DNA of 64,000 nt, from the NCBI GenBank assembly GCA_031286695.1, contig JAITTY010000011.1, forward strand, positions 124,001 to 188,000, given 5' to 3'. Positions 7,303 to 15,595 of this stretch are shown here, piece after piece. A program made the position numbers and the translations under genes. This DNA comes from Sphingobacterium sp. (GTDB taxonomy: Bacteria > Bacteroidota > Bacteroidia > Sphingobacteriales > Sphingobacteriaceae). The stretch's first letter is position 1. Every line of letters starts with the position of its first letter. The notes beneath the pieces were generated by a model, which did no database searches, was not told the origin of the DNA, and saw nothing but the letters and a program-made list of their open reading frames with translations.

Positions 7303-8604
7303 ATGGATATCCAATCACTCTATCAGATTTATAAACAGTACCCTAATATTACAACGGATACACGTAAAATAGAAAAGGATAGTATATTTTTTGCGCTAAA
7401 AGGAGCCAATTTCAATGGCAATGCTTTCGCTGAGAAAGCACTCGAAATGGGGGCTAAATATGTTGTTATTGATGAAGAGGCTTATCAAAAAGGAGAAGCA
7501 TATATTCTTGTTGATGATGTGCTAAAAACACTGCAGCAACTGGCAAATTACCATAGGCATCAGCTGCATATTCCAATTGTAGGGGTAACAGGGACCAATG
7601 GCAAAACGACGACGAAGGAACTATTGTACGCCGTTGTGTCACAGAAGTACAAGGCATATGCAACAAAAGGAAATCTCAATAATCATATCGGTGTTCCCTT
7701 AACATTATTGGCAATCGATGATTCCATTGAGCTGGCAATAATCGAAATGGGGGCGAATCATTTGGAGGAAATTGCTTTTTTATGTGGGATTGCTGAACCG
7801 ACACATGGCTTGATTTCTAACGTTGGTAAAGCACATCTAGAAGGTTTTGGATCTTTTGAGGGAGTGAAGAAAACCAAAGGCGAACTGTACGATTGGCTGC
7901 AAGATCATCAAGGTGTATTATTTTTGCAGGCTGATAATCCACACCTTAAAGAGATGGCTTCTGTTCGCCGGATAACTGATATTGTCACTTATGGTTTTTC
8001 GGAAAGTAATGATGTGATTGGAAAGCTTCTTCGGGCAAATCCTCTTTTACAAATTGAATGGCAAAAGAAAGGTGCGGACGAATCTTATGTTGTCGATACC
8101 CAGTTAACAGGATCTTATAATACCGAAAACTTTCTTGCAGCAATTGCAGTAGGTCTGCATTTTGGCGTTTCTTCCGCGGCGATCAATCGGGGTATTGAAG
8201 GATACACGCCTACCAACAATCGCTCGCAGGTTATGAAAACGGCCCACAATACGCTAATTTGTGATTATTATAATGCCAATGCAACAAGTATGGCCGCTGC
8301 ACTGGATAATATCCGGATTATTGAAGCGGATAAGAAGGCTATTGTATTGGGGGATATGTTTGAATTGGGAGCCGAATCCTTTGAAGAGCATAAAAAAATT
8401 GTTGAAAACGTAAGAGCTATTCCGGCAGATCGTAAGATTTTTGTAGGGAAAGAATTTTTCGCGCATAGGTATGAAGGCGGGGAGTTTTATGAGACAACAG
8501 CCGAAGCAAAGGAGAAACTTCAAGAAAAACCGATTACGGATGCGACAGTCTTATTGAAAGCGTCGCGGGGCATGGCTTTTGAAAATCTGGTCGAATTGCT
8601 ATAG
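7303..8604 (+). CDS. murF: UDP-N-acetylmuramoyl-tripeptide--D-alanyl-D-alanine ligase
   Basis: A 433-residue cytoplasmic ligase that adds D-Ala-D-Ala to the UDP-MurNAc-tripeptide, the last cytosolic peptide step of peptidoglycan synthesis. The ATP loop GVTGTNGKTTTKELL lies near residue 95, followed by NLNNHIGVPLTLL, the EMGANHLEEI block, and the C-terminal domain with DYYNANATSMAAALDN and VLGDMFELG. The start at 7303 (MDIQSLY) is preferred over the in-frame ATG at 7282, because the latter overlaps the -7 box at 7277-7284. The gene stands alone, without other mur genes. Confidence 0.95.
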   Translation: MDIQSLYQIYKQYPNITTDTRKIEKDSIFFALKGANFNGNAFAEKALEMGAKYVVIDEEAYQKGEAYILVDDVLKTLQQLANYHRHQLHIPIVGVTGTNGKTTTKELLYAVVSQKYKAYATKGNLNNHIGVPLTLLAIDDSIELAIIEMGANHLEEIAFLCGIAEPTHGLISNVGKAHLEGFGSFEGVKKTKGELYDWLQDHQGVLFLQADNPHLKEMASVRRITDIVTYGFSESNDVIGKLLRANPLLQIEWQKKGADESYVVDTQLTGSYNTENFLAAIAVGLHFGVSSAAINRGIEGYTPTNNRSQVMKTAHNTLICDYYNANATSMAAALDNIRIIEADKKAIVLGDMFELGAESFEEHKKIVENVRAIPADRKIFVGKEFFAHRYEGGEFYETTAEAKEKLQEKPITDATVLLKASRGMAFENLVELL

Positions 8605-8628
8605 TCTTTTTAGCTTTGTGTTATGCAC

Positions 8629-8749
8629 AACTAGGGGATAAGTTCGGGGTGCGACCATATTGCGACCATGGTGCTCCCGCATTGAATGTACTTAAAAAGG
8701 TGGACTCAATGTCGACTCACGGTGGACTTACCGTGGCCGCATGGCGAAG
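8629..8749. repeat. Degenerate tandem array with exact 11-bp period (array B)
   Basis: Eleven fixed-phase blocks between murF and truA: AACTAGGGGAT, AAGTTCGGGGT, GCGACCATATT, GCGACCATGGT, GCTCCCGCATT, GAATGTACTTA, AAAAGGTGGAC, TCAATGTCGAC, TCACGGTGGAC, TTACCGTGGCC, GCATGGCGAAG. Similarity is between neighbours (blocks 1-2, 3-4 and 7-10), with no indel breaking the phase. The sequence is unrelated to arrays A and C. It fills most of the 331-bp spacer; no gene is supported in the spacer. Confidence 0.8.
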
Positions 8750-8918
8750 ATAGTAGGTGTTTATTGGGGCTTTGGTACTGCTGAATACCAAATTACCCAT
8801 CAGGCAGATTTGAGTAAAAAGGAAGTGCAAAACAAACAGTTTTGTCATGTAAGGATTAAATAATGAAGAAAATGAGCAAATTCGTTCTGCGGAGAAATGA
8901 TGCTCATTTGGAAAAACG

Positions 8919-8926
8919 TACCTTTG
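8919..8926 (+). promoter_or_regulatory. -7 promoter box of truA
   Basis: TACCTTTG matches the Bacteroidota -7 consensus TAnnTTTG and ends 9 bp before the truA start codon at 8936. It implies a very short 5' leader and argues against the in-frame ATG at 8897. No clear -33 box was found. Confidence 0.5.
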
Positions 8927-8935
8927 TTGCATATA

Positions 8936-9691
8936 ATGGATAAAAGACGTTTTTTTTTAGAAATAGCCTATTTTGGACAGGCATATCATGGTTGGCAAAT
9001 TCAGAATAATGCAATTTCCGTGCAGGAAGTGCTGAATAAAGCGCTTGAAACCCTGTTGCGGGAGCCCATTGAAACAACTGGAGCTGGCCGTACAGATACG
9101 GGTGTTCATGCCAAGCAATTATATGCGCATTTCGATGCAGCTCCTGTAGGTATTCTACAAAAGGCAGATCGTTTTATTCATTCTCTTAATGCTTTGTTAC
9201 CCTTTGATGTGGCCGTTAAACGCTTGATTGAAGTTGAGGCTGAGGCGCATGCACGTTTTGATGCTATACAAAGATCGTACGAATATCATCTTCATTTTCA
9301 TAAAGATCCTTTCATATATCCCTATTCATGTTTTATGCGCGATCGTCCAGATGTAGAAAAGATGAACGAAGCAGCAAAATTTTTATTAGGGAAACAGGAT
9401 TTTGAATGCTTTAGTAAGTCTCATACGCAGGTGTTTACAAATATTTGCGATATTCGTAGAGCTGAGTGGGTCTGGAATACCGAACAGCACTTGGTCTTTC
9501 ACATCACAGCGGATCGCTTCTTGCGCAACATGGTTCGTGCCATCGTGGGCACATCGCTGGAAATAGGGTTGAAGGGCAAGCCTGTTTCGTTTATGCAAGA
9601 GGTTATTCAAAGCAAAAACCGTGGCAAAGCGGGTGTTTCCGTGCCAGCACATGGGTTATATTTAACAGAGGTGGCGTATCCATATATATAG
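8936..9691 (+). CDS. truA: tRNA pseudouridine(38-40) synthase TruA
   Basis: A 251-residue enzyme that converts uridine to pseudouridine at positions 38-40 in the tRNA anticodon arm. The catalytic block GAGRTDTGVHAKQ carries the conserved aspartate. FLEIAYFGQAYHGWQIQ at the N-terminus and FLRNMVRAIVGTSLEIG near the C-terminus are family hallmarks. The start MDKRRFF at 8936 is preferred over 8897 because a -7 box lies between them and homologues start here. The ABC exporter gene follows after 8 bp, so the two are probably co-transcribed. Confidence 0.95.
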   Translation: MDKRRFFLEIAYFGQAYHGWQIQNNAISVQEVLNKALETLLREPIETTGAGRTDTGVHAKQLYAHFDAAPVGILQKADRFIHSLNALLPFDVAVKRLIEVEAEAHARFDAIQRSYEYHLHFHKDPFIYPYSCFMRDRPDVEKMNEAAKFLLGKQDFECFSKSHTQVFTNICDIRRAEWVWNTEQHLVFHITADRFLRNMVRAIVGTSLEIGLKGKPVSFMQEVIQSKNRGKAGVSVPAHGLYLTEVAYPYI

Positions 9692-9699
9692 AATTTACC

Positions 9700-11463
9700 G
9701 TGAGTCAAGATAAAATAACAGGCAAAACCTACGATATCAATTTAGTGAAACGCATGAGCCGCTATATGCGTCCGTATCATGTGGCATTTTGGATATCGGT
9801 CGTTCTAACGATATTGTTGGCTGCAGTAGCTCCCGCTTTACCTATGCTAATCCAGCATACATTAGATAACTATATCTTAAACTTCGATACCAATGGATTG
9901 TCTCTCATGCTGATAGCAATGTTGGCATTGGTCATCCTGCAGACTTTGATCCGTTATTACCACACCTTAATGACAAATACCTTGGGGCAGTCCGTCATCC
10001 GTGATATTCGGATCCAGGTATTTAATCACATTGTTCAACTCAGGCTGAAGTATTTTGATCGTACGGCACTGGGAAAATTGATTACACGTACCATCTCTGA
10101 TTTGGAGACTCTTTCCAATATTTTTTCTGAAGGTTTGATTCAGATTATCGGTGATTTATTGCAATTGGTGGTTATTTTAGTCGTCATGTTTTACTCCGAT
10201 TGGAAGCTGACATTGATTGTTTTGATCCCTATGCCTTTGATGGTGGCGGCGACCTATGTGTTTAAAGAGGCGATGAAATCTGCTTTTATCGATGTCAGGA
10301 AATGGGTTTCCAACTTAAATACCTTTTTACAGGAACATATTACCGGTGTCGGTATTATCCAATATTTTGCGCGCGAAAAGCAGGAAATGGATAAGTTTAA
10401 GGAAATTAATGCGCAACATCGAAATGCCCATATTCGGACCAATTGGTACTTTTCTATCTTTTTCCCTGTTTTGGAAATTATCATGGCTATTGCTCTCGGA
10501 TTATTGGTGTGGTTTGGTTCCAAACAAATTATGGGCGATGTGATATCTCCAGGTGTAGTTGTAGCCTTCATCATGTATATCAATATGATCTTTAGGCCGA
10601 TTCGGGAACTCATTGACAAATTCAATACACTTCAAATGGGGATGGTTAGTGCCGAACGTATTTTTGAAGTCTTAGATACGGATGAAAAAACGCCTAATTT
10701 AGGGACTCTGAAGCCTGCACATATCAAAGGGGAAATTACATTTCGGGATGTTTGGTTTGCTTATAACGAGGAAAACTGGGTTTTAAAAGATGTTAATTTT
10801 AAGGTTAACCCAGGGGAGACCTTGGCTTTAGTTGGGGCTACTGGTGCCGGAAAGTCTTCTACGATCAATATTCTAAGCCGTTTTTATGAAATCAATAAAG
10901 GTGAGATTTTATTGGATGGCGTTAATATTCGGGAATATGATCTTGATTATTTAAGAAATACAATCGCGACGGTATTGCAGGATGTATTTCTCTTTTCGGA
11001 TAGTGTCATCAACAATATTACCTTAGGTGATCCTGCAATATCTAGGGAACAGGTCATCGAAGCGGCAAAAGAAGTGGGTGCGCATGACTTTATTATGCGA
11101 CTACCTGGGGGGTATGATTATGATGTGAAAGAGCGGGGTGCAACCTTATCCGCGGGGCAGGCCCAATTGATTTCTTTTATTCGTGCTTTGGTACACGATC
11201 CCCGGATTCTAATTTTGGACGAAGCGACTTCTTCGGTAGATACCGAAACGGAAGAAATGATCCAGCATGCTATTGATAACCTCATGAAAGGAAGAACATC
11301 GATTGTTATTGCCCACCGCTTGTCCACCATTCAGAAGGCGGACAAGATTATTGTGTTGGATAAAGGCGAAATTAAGGAAATTGGAACGCATCAGGAATTG
11401 CTATCTTTTGATGGCTATTATAAAAAACTATACGATTTGCAATTTCATTCCGCGGGGATTTAA
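9700..11463 (+). CDS. ABC exporter, fused membrane and ATPase domains (MsbA-like)
   Basis: A 587-residue half-transporter. The N-terminal ~320 residues hold six membrane helices (for example VAFWISVVLTILLAAVAPAL). The ATPase part has Walker A GATGAGKSS, a Q-loop in VLQDVFLFSD, signature LSAGQ in place of LSGGQ, Walker B ILILDEATSSVD and the H-loop in IVIAHRLST. A GTG at 9700 (VSQDKITG) is the likely start; the open frame extends back into truA, but those codons are not conserved-looking. The family exports lipids, lipid A precursors or drugs; the substrate cannot be told from sequence. Confidence 0.88.
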   Translation: MSQDKITGKTYDINLVKRMSRYMRPYHVAFWISVVLTILLAAVAPALPMLIQHTLDNYILNFDTNGLSLMLIAMLALVILQTLIRYYHTLMTNTLGQSVIRDIRIQVFNHIVQLRLKYFDRTALGKLITRTISDLETLSNIFSEGLIQIIGDLLQLVVILVVMFYSDWKLTLIVLIPMPLMVAATYVFKEAMKSAFIDVRKWVSNLNTFLQEHITGVGIIQYFAREKQEMDKFKEINAQHRNAHIRTNWYFSIFFPVLEIIMAIALGLLVWFGSKQIMGDVISPGVVVAFIMYINMIFRPIRELIDKFNTLQMGMVSAERIFEVLDTDEKTPNLGTLKPAHIKGEITFRDVWFAYNEENWVLKDVNFKVNPGETLALVGATGAGKSSTINILSRFYEINKGEILLDGVNIREYDLDYLRNTIATVLQDVFLFSDSVINNITLGDPAISREQVIEAAKEVGAHDFIMRLPGGYDYDVKERGATLSAGQAQLISFIRALVHDPRILILDEATSSVDTETEEMIQHAIDNLMKGRTSIVIAHRLSTIQKADKIIVLDKGEIKEIGTHQELLSFDGYYKKLYDLQFHSAGI

Positions 11464-11985
11464 TTAAGCGATTATACTCTCTTTGGGGATAGTTTCTTCG
11501 TCTTCGATACGAGTATTTGCTTTAATTTCTGAACCTCTGCCTACTAGAACGTTTGCTCCGATTGAGACATTTGGTCCGATGTTTACAAAATCTTCAATTA
11601 TGGTATTGCTTTCGATCACTGCCGAACCTGCAATAATACAGTGGTTGCCAATCTGCACATCAGGAGCGATGGAAGCACCAGGGAGAATAATGGTGCCTTC
11701 ACCAATCTCGGCTCTTTTTGATACGTAGGCTTTGGGATGGATCAGGGTCTGGTAATTCCAGTCTGTGTTTTCCGAAACAATTCTTTGGCGAAGACCTGGG
11801 TTCTTGACTGCGATAAAGAAATCTTCCTCCGTGTCTTTAACCTGATGGTGAAGTTGAACTTCATAATCGAATACATCTTCAATGAGCAGCGATTTGTCAA
11901 TAAGACCGCCAATTTCAATCGCTAAATCTTCTGCTACATCTACCGCAGTTTTAGCGTGAGCGGTTGCGCCGTATATATATAACAT
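11464..11985 (-). CDS. NeuD-like sugar O-acyltransferase (left-handed beta-helix)
   Basis: A 173-residue protein with an N-terminal nucleotide-binding-like segment (MLYIYGATAHAKTAVDVAED) and a C-terminal hexapeptide-repeat helix (AEIGEGTIILPGASIAPDVQ, IGNHCIIAGSAVIESN, IEDFVNIGPNVSIGANVLVG). This is the layout of NeuD/PglD-type transferases, which acetylate sugars of surface glycans. The start at 11985 is chosen over 12120 because a TATCTTTG -7 box lies 15-22 bp upstream of it and the upstream codons do not resemble the family. It is convergent with the ABC exporter gene, with adjacent stops. The acceptor sugar is unknown. Confidence 0.8.
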   Translation of the reverse strand: MLYIYGATAHAKTAVDVAEDLAIEIGGLIDKSLLIEDVFDYEVQLHHQVKDTEEDFFIAVKNPGLRQRIVSENTDWNYQTLIHPKAYVSKRAEIGEGTIILPGASIAPDVQIGNHCIIAGSAVIESNTIIEDFVNIGPNVSIGANVLVGRGSEIKANTRIEDEETIPKESIIA

Positions 11986-11999
11986 GGTGTTTTTTTTGG

Positions 12000-12007
12000 C
12001 AAAGATA
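12000..12007 (-). promoter_or_regulatory. -7 promoter box of the NeuD-like gene
   Basis: On the minus strand TATCTTTG fits TAnnTTTG and is followed within about 15 bp by the chosen start codon at 11985. It decides against the longer reading frame that begins at 12120. Confidence 0.5.
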
Positions 12008-12124
12008 AAGCTTTCTAAAAAGAAGCTGTTTGGTAGGATGTAAAAAAATACAACAAAATGTAAGGTTTGATTGTTTTGCTGTTTAATGAGCTGTAAGGTT
12101 GATTGTTTTTTCGGTCGCAATTAT

Positions 12125-12156
12125 ATTGCATATAAAAATCAATTTATCTAAGTTTG
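12125..12156 (+). promoter_or_regulatory. Conserved 32-bp promoter block, copy 2 (DUF4293 gene)
   Basis: Starts ATTGCATATAAAAA and ends TCAATTTATCTAAGTTTG. It differs from the murF copy at only two positions. The start codon of the DUF4293 gene is 22 bp further on. Confidence 0.75.
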
Positions 12157-12177
12157 TTGGTATACAAAAATTAAACT

Positions 12178-12660
12178 ATGATTCAACGTATCCAAACTGT
12201 TTATTTGCTGATAGCAGGATTAGTCATATTTGGCTTGTTTCTATTTCCCTATGTTAATTATAGCGATTTAGTTGGTTTAGGGAAGAATGTGAAGGTGACC
12301 GGTGTGTATAGTGTTGCTGCAGGCCAGCCGGTACACGAGGGTGGATTTGGTTATATTCTTCAGACTGTAGCCACCGTATTATTAGGAGGACTTCCCCTAT
12401 TCACGATATTTAAATTTAAAAAACGTAAAGTTCAGCTTTTGCTTATTTGGGTAGAGGTTGTTGCAATTATCTTATTTGCAATATGGCTATACTCTTCTGC
12501 AAGTACTCATCTCGCTACGGTGAGCCAATTTTTGGGTGCTGGGAATATCGGTGTCGGATTCTTTTTGTTGCCTATCTCGATTATTTTCTGTGCGCTAGCC
12601 ATGGGAGGAGTGCGTAAAGATGAAAAGTTGATCCGGTCTGCCGATCGATTGCGGGCATAA
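12178..12660 (+). CDS. DUF4293 family integral membrane protein
   Basis: A 160-residue protein with four predicted membrane helices (TVYLLIAGLVIFGLFLF, VATVLLGGLPLFTIF, LLIWVEVVAIILFAIWLY, GVGFFLLPISIIFCALAMGG). The MIQRIQTVYLL start is the hallmark of DUF4293, a Bacteroidota family of unknown function. It has its own promoter block and a terminator just downstream, so it is probably monocistronic. Confidence 0.88.
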   Translation: MIQRIQTVYLLIAGLVIFGLFLFPYVNYSDLVGLGKNVKVTGVYSVAAGQPVHEGGFGYILQTVATVLLGGLPLFTIFKFKKRKVQLLLIWVEVVAIILFAIWLYSSASTHLATVSQFLGAGNIGVGFFLLPISIIFCALAMGGVRKDEKLIRSADRLRA

Positions 12661-12687
12661 TTTTGAAATAATAATACAATAATAGTT

Positions 12688-12713
12688 AAAGCCACGAAGA
12701 CCGTGGCTTTTTT
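12688..12713 (+). terminator. Rho-independent terminator after the DUF4293 gene
   Basis: Stem AAAGCCACG / CGTGGCTTT with loop AAGAC, followed by a T-run. Confidence 0.85.
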
Positions 12714-12727
12714 AAATATAATATGAT

Positions 12728-13192
12728 ATGAACGTTTTTTTTAGATATGTTGTTGTCTTGATGTTCTTCCTTGGTGGTGGGTTTGTAAAAGCTCAGTCGG
12801 CAGATTCATTGCTGGTTGTTGACGATATTCAATTCGATGTAAAGGAATTTCACGTAGATGAGCCTAAGAATGAATTGGTGATCAATTTGTTTGCTATATC
12901 TTATAGTACCGATCCTCGGGAATATAAAATGAATACCTTCTCTACACAAGTGTTGGATCAGAAGAAACAGTCCCATTTTTTTTCAACGATTCAGATGGGA
13001 AATGTTTTGGTTAAATTTGCAGATAAACAGAATTATCTGCACTATTTGCTAGAAGAAGATAAGCCTGTGGATATACAGGTTGTAGTAAAGGATTGGAAGC
13101 AAGCGGATAAGCCGGCAATGATTAAACTTGTATTCGAGAGTAGTACGGAAGAGGGCGAATTTCTGGAAGTGTCAATTCCATTAAAGAAATAA
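12728..13192 (+). CDS. Exported protein of unknown function
   Basis: A 154-residue protein with a clear signal peptide (MNVFFRYVVVLMFFLGGGFVKAQ). The mature part is rich in beta-strand-like alternation and has no cysteines or catalytic motif that I recognise. It begins right after the terminator of the DUF4293 gene and ends before a strong terminator, so it is a single-gene unit. Periplasmic or surface location is inferred from the signal peptide only. Confidence 0.75.
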   Translation: MNVFFRYVVVLMFFLGGGFVKAQSADSLLVVDDIQFDVKEFHVDEPKNELVINLFAISYSTDPREYKMNTFSTQVLDQKKQSHFFSTIQMGNVLVKFADKQNYLHYLLEEDKPVDIQVVVKDWKQADKPAMIKLVFESSTEEGEFLEVSIPLKK

Positions 13193-13210
13193 ATAATTTG
13201 TGGTTAAGAC

Positions 13211-13250
13211 AAAAAAGGTCGTTGGAATTATTGCTCCAACGACCTTTTTT
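13211..13250. terminator. Bidirectional terminator
   Basis: Stem AAGGTCGTTGGA / TCCAACGACCTT with an A-run before and a T-run after it. It serves the exported-protein gene (+) and the convergent TPR-like gene (-). Confidence 0.9.
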
Positions 13251-13262
13251 GATTTATAGCTA

Positions 13263-13802
13263 TTATCGATTATATCGGATCTGTTGTTTGTCCATCATTC
13301 CCATCTGATCTTTCATCATTTTGATCTGATCAGCTAATAATTTATTCTTATCTGCTTTTTTTGCTTCTTGAAGAAGTTTCTCCGCTTCACGTTTATTGCG
13401 CTTTGCCATTGCTACGCCTGCTAGGCTTAATTTTGCCAGAGCGATGTTGTGGTCCATGTGTAAACCCAATGCCAATGCTTTCTTGAAATATTTTTCAGAT
13501 TGCATAGGAGCACGTTGCGATTCGATCAGTCCGATCAGCATGTTGTAGTAACCGTGTTGCTGTGGGATCAATTGTTTTTCGTAGTTCGTGATTTTGCCCA
13601 GCCATTTTTCAGCTGCGGCCATATTTTGTTTGCGCATATACCATTGCGCAATCAGCATATATTCATGAAAAAATACAGTAACAAAGCCTAAGATCGTGAT
13701 CAGGATACCTAAGATTCCCCACCCCCAATTTCCAGTCCAGAATAAGGCAACTGTTCCGATAAGCAATGCACTGCAAATAATGATTCTAACGAGATTTGAC
13801 AT
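13263..13802 (-). CDS. Membrane-anchored TPR-like protein of unknown function
   Basis: A 179-residue protein. Two hydrophobic helices at the N-terminus (IIICSALLIGTVALFWTG and WGILGILITILGFVTVFF) are followed by helical repeats with TPR character (AEKWLGKITNYEKQLI, SEKYFKKALALGLHMDHNIA, LAGVAMAKRNKREAEKLLQE) and a methionine-rich charged tail. It is probably anchored in the inner membrane with a cytoplasmic helical domain used for protein contacts. No catalytic motif is seen. Confidence 0.72.
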   Translation of the reverse strand: MSNLVRIIICSALLIGTVALFWTGNWGWGILGILITILGFVTVFFHEYMLIAQWYMRKQNMAAAEKWLGKITNYEKQLIPQQHGYYNMLIGLIESQRAPMQSEKYFKKALALGLHMDHNIALAKLSLAGVAMAKRNKREAEKLLQEAKKADKNKLLADQIKMMKDQMGMMDKQQIRYNR

Positions 13803-13964
13803 AAATCTTTGTTTAAAATATTTGTATTCAATTTAATTCTGCAAATATCCGTTAATTTCACCGTTTAAGCAAAGGTTCAAGTGGTTATTTTGTAAAAATG
13901 TGTTTTTCCGAAAGTAGAACGCGTTCGTACACGGGACTGTTCTCCTGATTTTCTTTTTGTACAC

Positions 13965-13996
13965 TTTGTCTTTATACCCAACTTTATCTATGTTTG
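13965..13996 (+). promoter_or_regulatory. Promoter of ung, textbook Bacteroidota form
   Basis: TTTG at 13965-13968, then 20 bp, then TATGTTTG at 13989-13996. This fits the -33/-7 consensus exactly. The ung start codon follows only 4 bp later, so the transcript may have almost no leader. Confidence 0.7.
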
Positions 13997-14000
13997 AATT

Positions 14001-14675
14001 ATGGAAAAACAATACGATGATTCTTGGGCTCCTGTGTTAAAGCCTTTGTTCGGTCAGCCTTATATGAAACAGCTGTCTACTTTTGTACAGGAAGAGCGAC
14101 AACAGACGAAAGTGTTTCCGCCGGCAGATCTGGTGATGAACGCTTTTAAGCTGACACCGTTGGATCAGGTCAAAGTAGTCATCCTAGGGCAGGATCCTTA
14201 CCACAATGATGGGCAGGCACACGGTCTGTCATTCTCTGTGCCGGAAGGGATTGCACTGCCACCATCTTTGAAAAATATTTTTAAGGAGTTACAAGACGAT
14301 ATCCCCGGGTTTGTCGAGCCGCGTTCTGGTGATTTGACCTTCTGGGCCAAACAGGGGGTGTTGTTGCTAAACGCAACATTGACTGTACGGGCGCATTTGG
14401 CAGGTTCGCATCAGAAAAGAGGTTGGGAGATTTTTACGGACAGCATTATTCATGCGATTTCGGAGCGTTGCGAGCACGTGGTGTTTCTATTGTGGGGAAG
14501 TTATGCTCAAAAGAAAAGTGTGCTCATTAATGCAAATAAACATCTTATTCTAACGGCAGTTCATCCTTCGCCGCTGTCTGTCTATCGTGGTTTCTTTGGT
14601 AGTAAGCATTTTTCACGCACAAACCAATATTTAATAGCTCATGGTAAAACCCCAATTGATTGGCGCTTGGTTTAA
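14001..14675 (+). CDS. ung: Uracil-DNA glycosylase, family 1
   Basis: A 224-residue base-excision repair enzyme that removes uracil from DNA. The water-activating loop GQDPYH is at residues 63-68 with catalytic Asp65, followed by HGLSFSVP. LLLNATLTVRAHLAGSHQKRG is the uracil-recognition region, and HPSPLSVYRGFFGSKHFS holds the catalytic histidine and DNA-intercalating loop. The length is typical, and it is a single-gene unit with its own promoter. Confidence 0.97.
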   Translation: MEKQYDDSWAPVLKPLFGQPYMKQLSTFVQEERQQTKVFPPADLVMNAFKLTPLDQVKVVILGQDPYHNDGQAHGLSFSVPEGIALPPSLKNIFKELQDDIPGFVEPRSGDLTFWAKQGVLLLNATLTVRAHLAGSHQKRGWEIFTDSIIHAISERCEHVVFLLWGSYAQKKSVLINANKHLILTAVHPSPLSVYRGFFGSKHFSRTNQYLIAHGKTPIDWRLV

Positions 14676-14792
14676 ATTTTGTGTGGAGTTTTTCTGTTCA
14701 GAATCTGAATGGATAAATATCATTGCCGGTGATCGTCACATGGAGTAAAACGTCCAAGAGCGAGATTCCGGTAATGATATTTTTGATTGGGC

Positions 14793-15263
14793 TTAATATT
14801 CTAAAGGAATAATTGGCTCTTTTTTGCTGGTTGACATAATCATCATCGTTTGGAATGTCTTTACAAAGGGGATCTTGGCGATTTTTTCCATGATGACACC
14901 TTCATAAGCTTTGATATCTTTTACGTAAACCTTGAGGATGAAATCACAATTACCTGTGACGTGGTGGCATTCTGTTACCTCAGGTATCATTTTGACAGCG
15001 GCAACAAACTCAGGGATAGCGTTATGTGTATGAAAGTCAAGTGAGATCTGGATGAATGATTTGATTCCAAGTCCCAGTTTTTCCTCGTCAACAAAAGCAT
15101 GGTAACTTTTGATAAAGCCTGAGTTTTCCAGTTTTCGTACGCGTTCTAAAGTCGGTGCGGGAGATAGTCCGATACTAGATGCAAGCTGCAAATTAGTTAT
15201 ACGACCATTCTCTTGTAATAGTTTAAGAATTTTTAAATCTGTTTTATCCGGTGCAAAGGGCAT
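14793..15263 (-). CDS. Lrp/AsnC family transcriptional regulator
   Basis: A 156-residue regulator. The N-terminal winged helix (DLKILKLLQENGRITNLQLA, SPAPTLERVRKLENSGFI) is followed by the RAM/AsnC ligand-binding domain (VTECHHVTGNCDFILKVYVK, where GxxD-type turns contact amino acids in the family). It probably responds to an amino acid. The gene is divergent from sufB; repeats upstream of its promoter (15275-15348) suggest autoregulation, which is inference. Confidence 0.9.
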   Translation of the reverse strand: MPFAPDKTDLKILKLLQENGRITNLQLASSIGLSPAPTLERVRKLENSGFIKSYHAFVDEEKLGLGIKSFIQISLDFHTHNAIPEFVAAVKMIPEVTECHHVTGNCDFILKVYVKDIKAYEGVIMEKIAKIPFVKTFQTMMIMSTSKKEPIIPLEY

Positions 15264-15274
15264 ATCTTAAGTCT

Positions 15275-15348
15275 TAATAATCAATAGTATTTGTAAATAT
15301 ACAAAATTATATTTGGAAATTTAAAAATATACAAAATTATTGATGATT
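15275..15348. promoter_or_regulatory. Repeat-rich control region of the Lrp/AsnC gene
   Basis: A 16-base direct repeat AAATATACAAAATTAT occurs at 15295-15310 and 15325-15340, exactly 30 bp apart. Each copy contains, on the minus strand, TAATTTTG, a good -7 box. The pair is flanked by an imperfect inverted repeat, TAATAATCAAT on the left and ATTGATGATTA on the right (10 of 11 bases pair). The proximal box gives a leader of about 35 nt for the Lrp gene. Operator function is inferred. Confidence 0.5.
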
Positions 15349-15528
15349 AATAGATTTTAACTATATTTAAATTTCATCATTATAGTTTTAATCGATGTAA
15401 AATCATTTGACTGTCATAATCGATTGAAATGTGCTCATTTTAATGAAATGGAGTGATAAATGTCATTTTTTTATTAAAAATGCCTTCGTAAGGTGCTATT
15501 AAATGCTGTTTTATTGGCTTTGAAATTG
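15349..15528. other. AT-rich spacer between the Lrp gene and sufB
   Basis: Part of a 332-bp gene-free stretch (15264-15595). Apart from the repeats at 15275-15348 and the sufB promoter box at 15529, I see only AT-rich sequence without hairpins or frames of note. Confidence 0.6.
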
Positions 15529-15536
15529 TAACTTTG
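15529..15536 (+). promoter_or_regulatory. -7 box of the suf operon
   Basis: TAACTTTG fits TAnnTTTG and lies 59 bp before the sufB start. The implied leader contains a small hairpin, GGAGG (15552-15556) with CCTCC (15563-15567). Confidence 0.55.
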
Positions 15537-15595
15537 CAGTTCGATAGGTGCGGAGGTGAAGCCCTCCCAAATTAGTTAAACCGTGAGAGCGCAAT

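Noticed and set aside
8717..8932. A minus-strand frame containing a signal-peptide-like 43-codon segment (from 8848)
   Set aside because: It overlaps array B and the truA promoter, and no conserved domain is visible. A small peptide gene cannot be excluded but is not supported.
9466..9699. An upstream extension of the ABC exporter frame into truA
   Set aside because: The codons overlap the conserved C-terminus of TruA and do not resemble exporter N-termini; the GTG at 9700 fits better.
15537..15595. A riboswitch in the sufB leader
   Set aside because: The leader is only about 55 nt with one 5-bp hairpin; too small for any known class.
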